Origin: Chryseobacterium daecheongense
GTDB lineage: Bacteria; Bacteroidota; Bacteroidia; Flavobacteriales; Weeksellaceae
Direction of reading: 5' to 3'
NCBI GenBank assembly: GCA_027920525.1
Contig: CP115858.1
Span: forward strand, 3,162,001-3,226,000
Length of the DNA: 64,000 bases
The notes under the pieces were generated by a model. It was not told the origin of the DNA and ran no database searches. It saw only the letters and a program-made list of their open reading frames with translations. Position 1 is the first letter of the stretch. Each line of letters opens with the position of its first letter. Both the position numbers and the translations under genes were made by a program. Positions 62,747 through 64,000 of this stretch are shown here, piece by piece.

Positions 62747-64000
62747 ATGAAAAAGTCGATTGCAATCATTTTTGCGTTTGTCATTTCACAATTTCATGCC
62801 CAGCAGAATCCTTATTATCAGCAGGCTGCGAAGTACAAGATGGATATTGATGTTAATGCAGAAAAATTTACTTACCAGGGAAATCAAACATTAGAATACA
62901 CAAATAACTCGCCGGACGAGCTGAATGTAGTGTATTTCCACTTATACTGGAATGCTTTTAAACCCAATTCAATGATGGATCAAAGAGTAGCTAGTCAAGG
63001 TAAAAATGGTGATTCAAGATTGCAGAGAGGAGGAATTTCAAGACTAGCCTCGATTCCTAAGGATCAGGAAGGTGCGCAAAATATACACTGGATCAAGCAA
63101 AATGGCAAAGATCTTAAGTTTGAAATTCAGGAAACCATTATGAAGGTTTATCTGAATGAGCCTATTAAACCCAATTCCAAAACATCATTTACGATGGAGT
63201 GGGACGCTGTGATACCTCAACAGATCAGAAGAAGCGGAAGAAACAATGAAGAGGGAATTGATATGACCATGACCCAATGGTACCCGAAAATTTCTGAATA
63301 TGACTATGACGGATGGGCAACTTTCGACTATATAGGGAGAGAATTTCATGCCCCGTTCTCTGATTTTGACGTTACTATTAAAATTGATAAAGATTATGTA
63401 GTAGGAGCCGGAGGCATTCTTCAAAACCCAGGTGAAGTGAAGGGTTATGATGCGAATGCGAAGATCAAGACAGAGAAAAATAAAAAGGCAACCTGGAGGT
63501 GGACAGCTAAAAATATCCTGGACTTTGCCTGGAGTGCGGACAGAGACTATGTAGTTAATAGCTTTGATGTTCCTAATGGACCTAAAGTATATCTGGTTTA
63601 TCAAAAAAATGATAAAACCAAAGTCTGGGAACAGGCGCAACCTTATGTTACCAAATATTTTGAGATAATGAATTCTCATTTTGGAAAGTATGCTTATCCT
63701 ACCTATGCCTTTATCCAGGGTGGTGATGGTGGAATGGAGTATGGGATGTGTACCATGATCTTAGGCGAATCAAAAGATATTGAAGACCTGATGGGGCTTA
63801 TGACACATGAAGGTTCCCATTCTTGGTATCAACAAATGCTGGCTACCAACGAATCTATGAAACCATGGATGGATGAAGGATTTACCAGTTATGCTGAGGG
63901 ATACGTAATGTATCAGTTGTTTCCACCTAAAGATAAGCTGCCTAATCCTTTTGTTGATAGGTTGACAGCTTACCGGAATTTTGTAAAAAAAGGAATTGAA
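62747..64000 (+). CDS. M1-family metallopeptidase (5' part; cut by window edge)
   Basis: An open frame to the right edge, 418 residues seen. Signal peptide MKKSIAIIFAFVISQFHA. Aminopeptidase N-like fold: N-terminal domain with YYQQAAKYKMDIDVNAEKFT and TQWYPKISEYDYDGWATFDY; then GGMEYGMCTMI (the GxMEN-like exopeptidase loop) and the zinc site HEGSH at 354-358 with Glu377 18 residues on (MDEGFTSYAE). This matches HExxH-x18-E. Bacteroidota members are secreted or periplasmic and long (600 residues or more), so about a third is likely missing here. Confidence 0.9.
   Translation, partial: MKKSIAIIFAFVISQFHAQQNPYYQQAAKYKMDIDVNAEKFTYQGNQTLEYTNNSPDELNVVYFHLYWNAFKPNSMMDQRVASQGKNGDSRLQRGGISRLASIPKDQEGAQNIHWIKQNGKDLKFEIQETIMKVYLNEPIKPNSKTSFTMEWDAVIPQQIRRSGRNNEEGIDMTMTQWYPKISEYDYDGWATFDYIGREFHAPFSDFDVTIKIDKDYVVGAGGILQNPGEVKGYDANAKIKTEKNKKATWRWTAKNILDFAWSADRDYVVNSFDVPNGPKVYLVYQKNDKTKVWEQAQPYVTKYFEIMNSHFGKYAYPTYAFIQGGDGGMEYGMCTMILGESKDIEDLMGLMTHEGSHSWYQQMLATNESMKPWMDEGFTSYAEGYVMYQLFPPKDKLPNPFVDRLTAYRNFVKKGIE

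Noticed and set aside
1..64000. CRISPR arrays, tRNA, rRNA, integrases, transposases or prophage
   Set aside because: No repeat-spacer pattern, no tRNA cloverleaf or rRNA sequence, and no mobile-element protein seen on reading both strands.

Overview
The window looks like chromosomal DNA of a low-GC Bacteroidota bacterium in the Flavobacteriia, most likely the Chryseobacterium/Weeksellaceae group. The evidence is an alternative complex III (act) operon, a GldH gliding lipoprotein, two proteins with type IX secretion (T9SS) type A sorting tails, tandem GLPGLI proteins, a type III glutamine synthetase, the ricT-gldH-PBP1A gene order, and repeated promoters of the flavobacterial TTG-N17-23-TAnnTTTG kind. 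The genus is inferred from gene content; no 16S gene is present. I see no tRNA, rRNA, CRISPR array, integrase, transposase or phage gene. This is a core-genome segment with a few accessory genes.

Layout. 1-1.5 kb: 5' part of sufB and an IscA-type carrier (Fe-S assembly). 1.7-3.5 kb: two GLPGLI proteins. 3.5-12.8 kb: zinc metallopeptidase, LTA-synthase-like sulfatase, ribH with a TPR membrane protein, a yellow/MRJP-like secreted protein, a Crp/Fnr regulator, apt, a lipoprotein and a secreted hypothetical. 12.9-21.3 kb: actABCDEF respiratory complex. 21.5-26 kb: SPOR protein, polytopic membrane protein, T9SS cargo, SelO. 26-30.3 kb: ricT-gldH-PBP1A operon. 30.5-36.5 kb: FadL-type porin, SGNH hydrolase, prs, rplY, sufS. 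36.5-36.65 kb: an unlisted 41-residue double-glycine leader peptide. 36.8-41.7 kb: T9SS cargo and the haem operon hemA-hemC-hemD-hemE. 41.9-47.6 kb: rod-shape operon mreB-mreC-mreD-PBP2-rodA. 47.7-49.1 kb: pentapeptide protein and NlpC/P60 lipoprotein. 49.4-57.3 kb: tripartite RND efflux operon with a two-component system upstream. 57.5-64 kb: glnA (type III), an uncharacterised protein with a nucleosidase-like C-terminus, a small membrane protein, a DinB-like protein and the 5' part of an M1 metallopeptidase.

How the genes work together. Energy metabolism: ACIII carries electrons from menaquinol to cytochrome c, and hemACDE supplies haem for its many c-type centres. Envelope growth: mreBCD, PBP2 and RodA drive elongation; PBP1A, the SPOR protein and the C40 hydrolase act on the same wall. 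Fe-S assembly genes lie at two places (sufB/IscA-type at the left edge, sufS near 35 kb). The RND operon and the adjacent histidine kinase/response regulator look like a regulated export module.

The best candidates for something undescribed are the Cys-rich double-glycine peptide (36521-36646), a canonical EF-hand loop inserted in the cytoplasmic segment of the RND pump (52157-52192), a palindrome between a Crp-family gene and a yellow/MRJP-like gene (9289-9305), and the uncharacterised 563-residue protein at 60003-61694. I found no obviously new multi-gene system.
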